Of a DNA stretch of 12,480 bases, positions 12,311-12,480 are shown piece after piece (position 1 is the stretch's first letter; each line of letters opens with the position of its first letter). A program made the translations under genes and the position numbers. The DNA comes from Deltaproteobacteria bacterium (lineage in GTDB: Bacteria > Desulfobacterota > Desulfobacteria > Desulfobacterales > ETH-SRB1), in the NCBI GenBank assembly GCA_019314185.1, contig JAFCZU010000165.1:1-12480 (forward strand), in the 5' to 3' direction. The notes under the pieces were generated by a model. The model saw only the letters and a list, made by a program, of their open reading frames with translations, ran no database searches and had not been told where the DNA came from.

Positions 12311-12480
12311 CTATTCATCCATTCTCGTTAGGCAATCATCCATAGAAACAACCAGCTTCCACCCCAGCAAATCCCGAGCCTTGGAGCTGTCCACCTACAA
12401 AGAACCAAACAGACGATCCGCCACATCCTTCTTGCCCAGCATATTCGCCACAAAGGTCATCAAGCCAACCGGCACCGGCA
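12311..12480 (-). pseudogene. NAD-dependent sugar-nucleotide epimerase (UDP-glucose 4-epimerase-like), C-terminal part with in-frame TAG
   Basis: From the right edge the minus strand reads PVPVGLMTFVANMLGKKDVA, DRLFGSL, then TAG (12397-12395), then VDSSKARDLLGWKLVVSMDD and CLTRMDE with a stop at 12313-12311. The pattern RLxGSLQVDxSKxRxLLGWxPxVSxxEGL is typical of the C-terminus of extended short-chain dehydrogenase epimerases used in surface polysaccharide synthesis. The conserved position between GSL and VD is normally Gln, so CAG to TAG is the simplest reading. The loss removes about the last 28 residues, including the SSKARDLLGW segment, which is likely but not certain to abolish activity. 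The rest of the gene lies outside the window. It converges on the toxin-antitoxin operon. Confidence 0.75.

Overview
The window looks like part of a defence island in the chromosome of a Gram-negative bacterium. By eye its base composition is moderately AT-rich. The four-gene IS21-type transposon and the HigB/HigA-like pair are kinds I associate with Desulfobacterota (old Deltaproteobacteria), but that placement is a low-confidence inference. Almost everything from the left edge to about 11.3 kb reads on the minus strand.

Layout, left to right. (1) 1-137: the first 45 codons of a BrxA-like gene (DUF1819) reading out of the window, so a BREX phage-defence operon probably starts here. (2) 138-933: a strong two-way terminator hairpin, a perfect 32-bp tandem duplication and a small unrecognised plus-strand ORF. 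(3) 934-5183: a Gabija-like pair. The upstream gene is a long OLD-family ATPase/TOPRIM nuclease (GajA-like). Its partner, a UvrD-like helicase (GajB-like), is broken into three frames at two places where conserved motifs are missing. The nuclease gene is preceded by a short ORF that is the beginning of a ParA-like ATPase, cut off inside its P-loop. (4) 5589-7021: a YhcG/DUF1016 PDDEXK nuclease gene sitting between the first ~39 codons of a YhaO/SbcD-like exonuclease and the last codons of a YhaN/SbcC-like ATPase. Both junctions carry the same 20-bp sequence in opposite orientation, so a nuclease cassette appears to have replaced nearly all of a yhaO-yhaN operon. (5) 7493-8014: the C-terminal part of a second SF1 helicase, cut by the transposon. 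(6) 8015-11352: an IS21-family element with istA, istB and two accessory genes, bounded by imperfect inverted repeats. (7) 11353-11436: a 3' gene tail on the plus strand, also cut by the transposon. (8) 11607-12254: a HigB/HigA-type toxin-antitoxin pair with its own promoter. (9) 12311-12480: the 3' end of a sugar-nucleotide epimerase gene with an in-frame amber codon.

The most notable structure is regulatory. The ParA-like leader of the OLD gene and the YhaO-like leader of the YhcG gene share an upstream promoter of matching sequence, with the same -35, the same 17-bp spacer length and a dyad operator over the -10 box. Two unrelated defence nucleases are therefore each fused behind a similar promoter and the first codons of a different, now missing, gene. 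The rest of the window shows heavy decay: two internal deletions in the helicase, cut genes on both sides of the transposon with no target duplication, and a nonsense codon in the epimerase. Intact coding capacity remains for the OLD nuclease, the YhcG nuclease, the transposon and the toxin-antitoxin pair.
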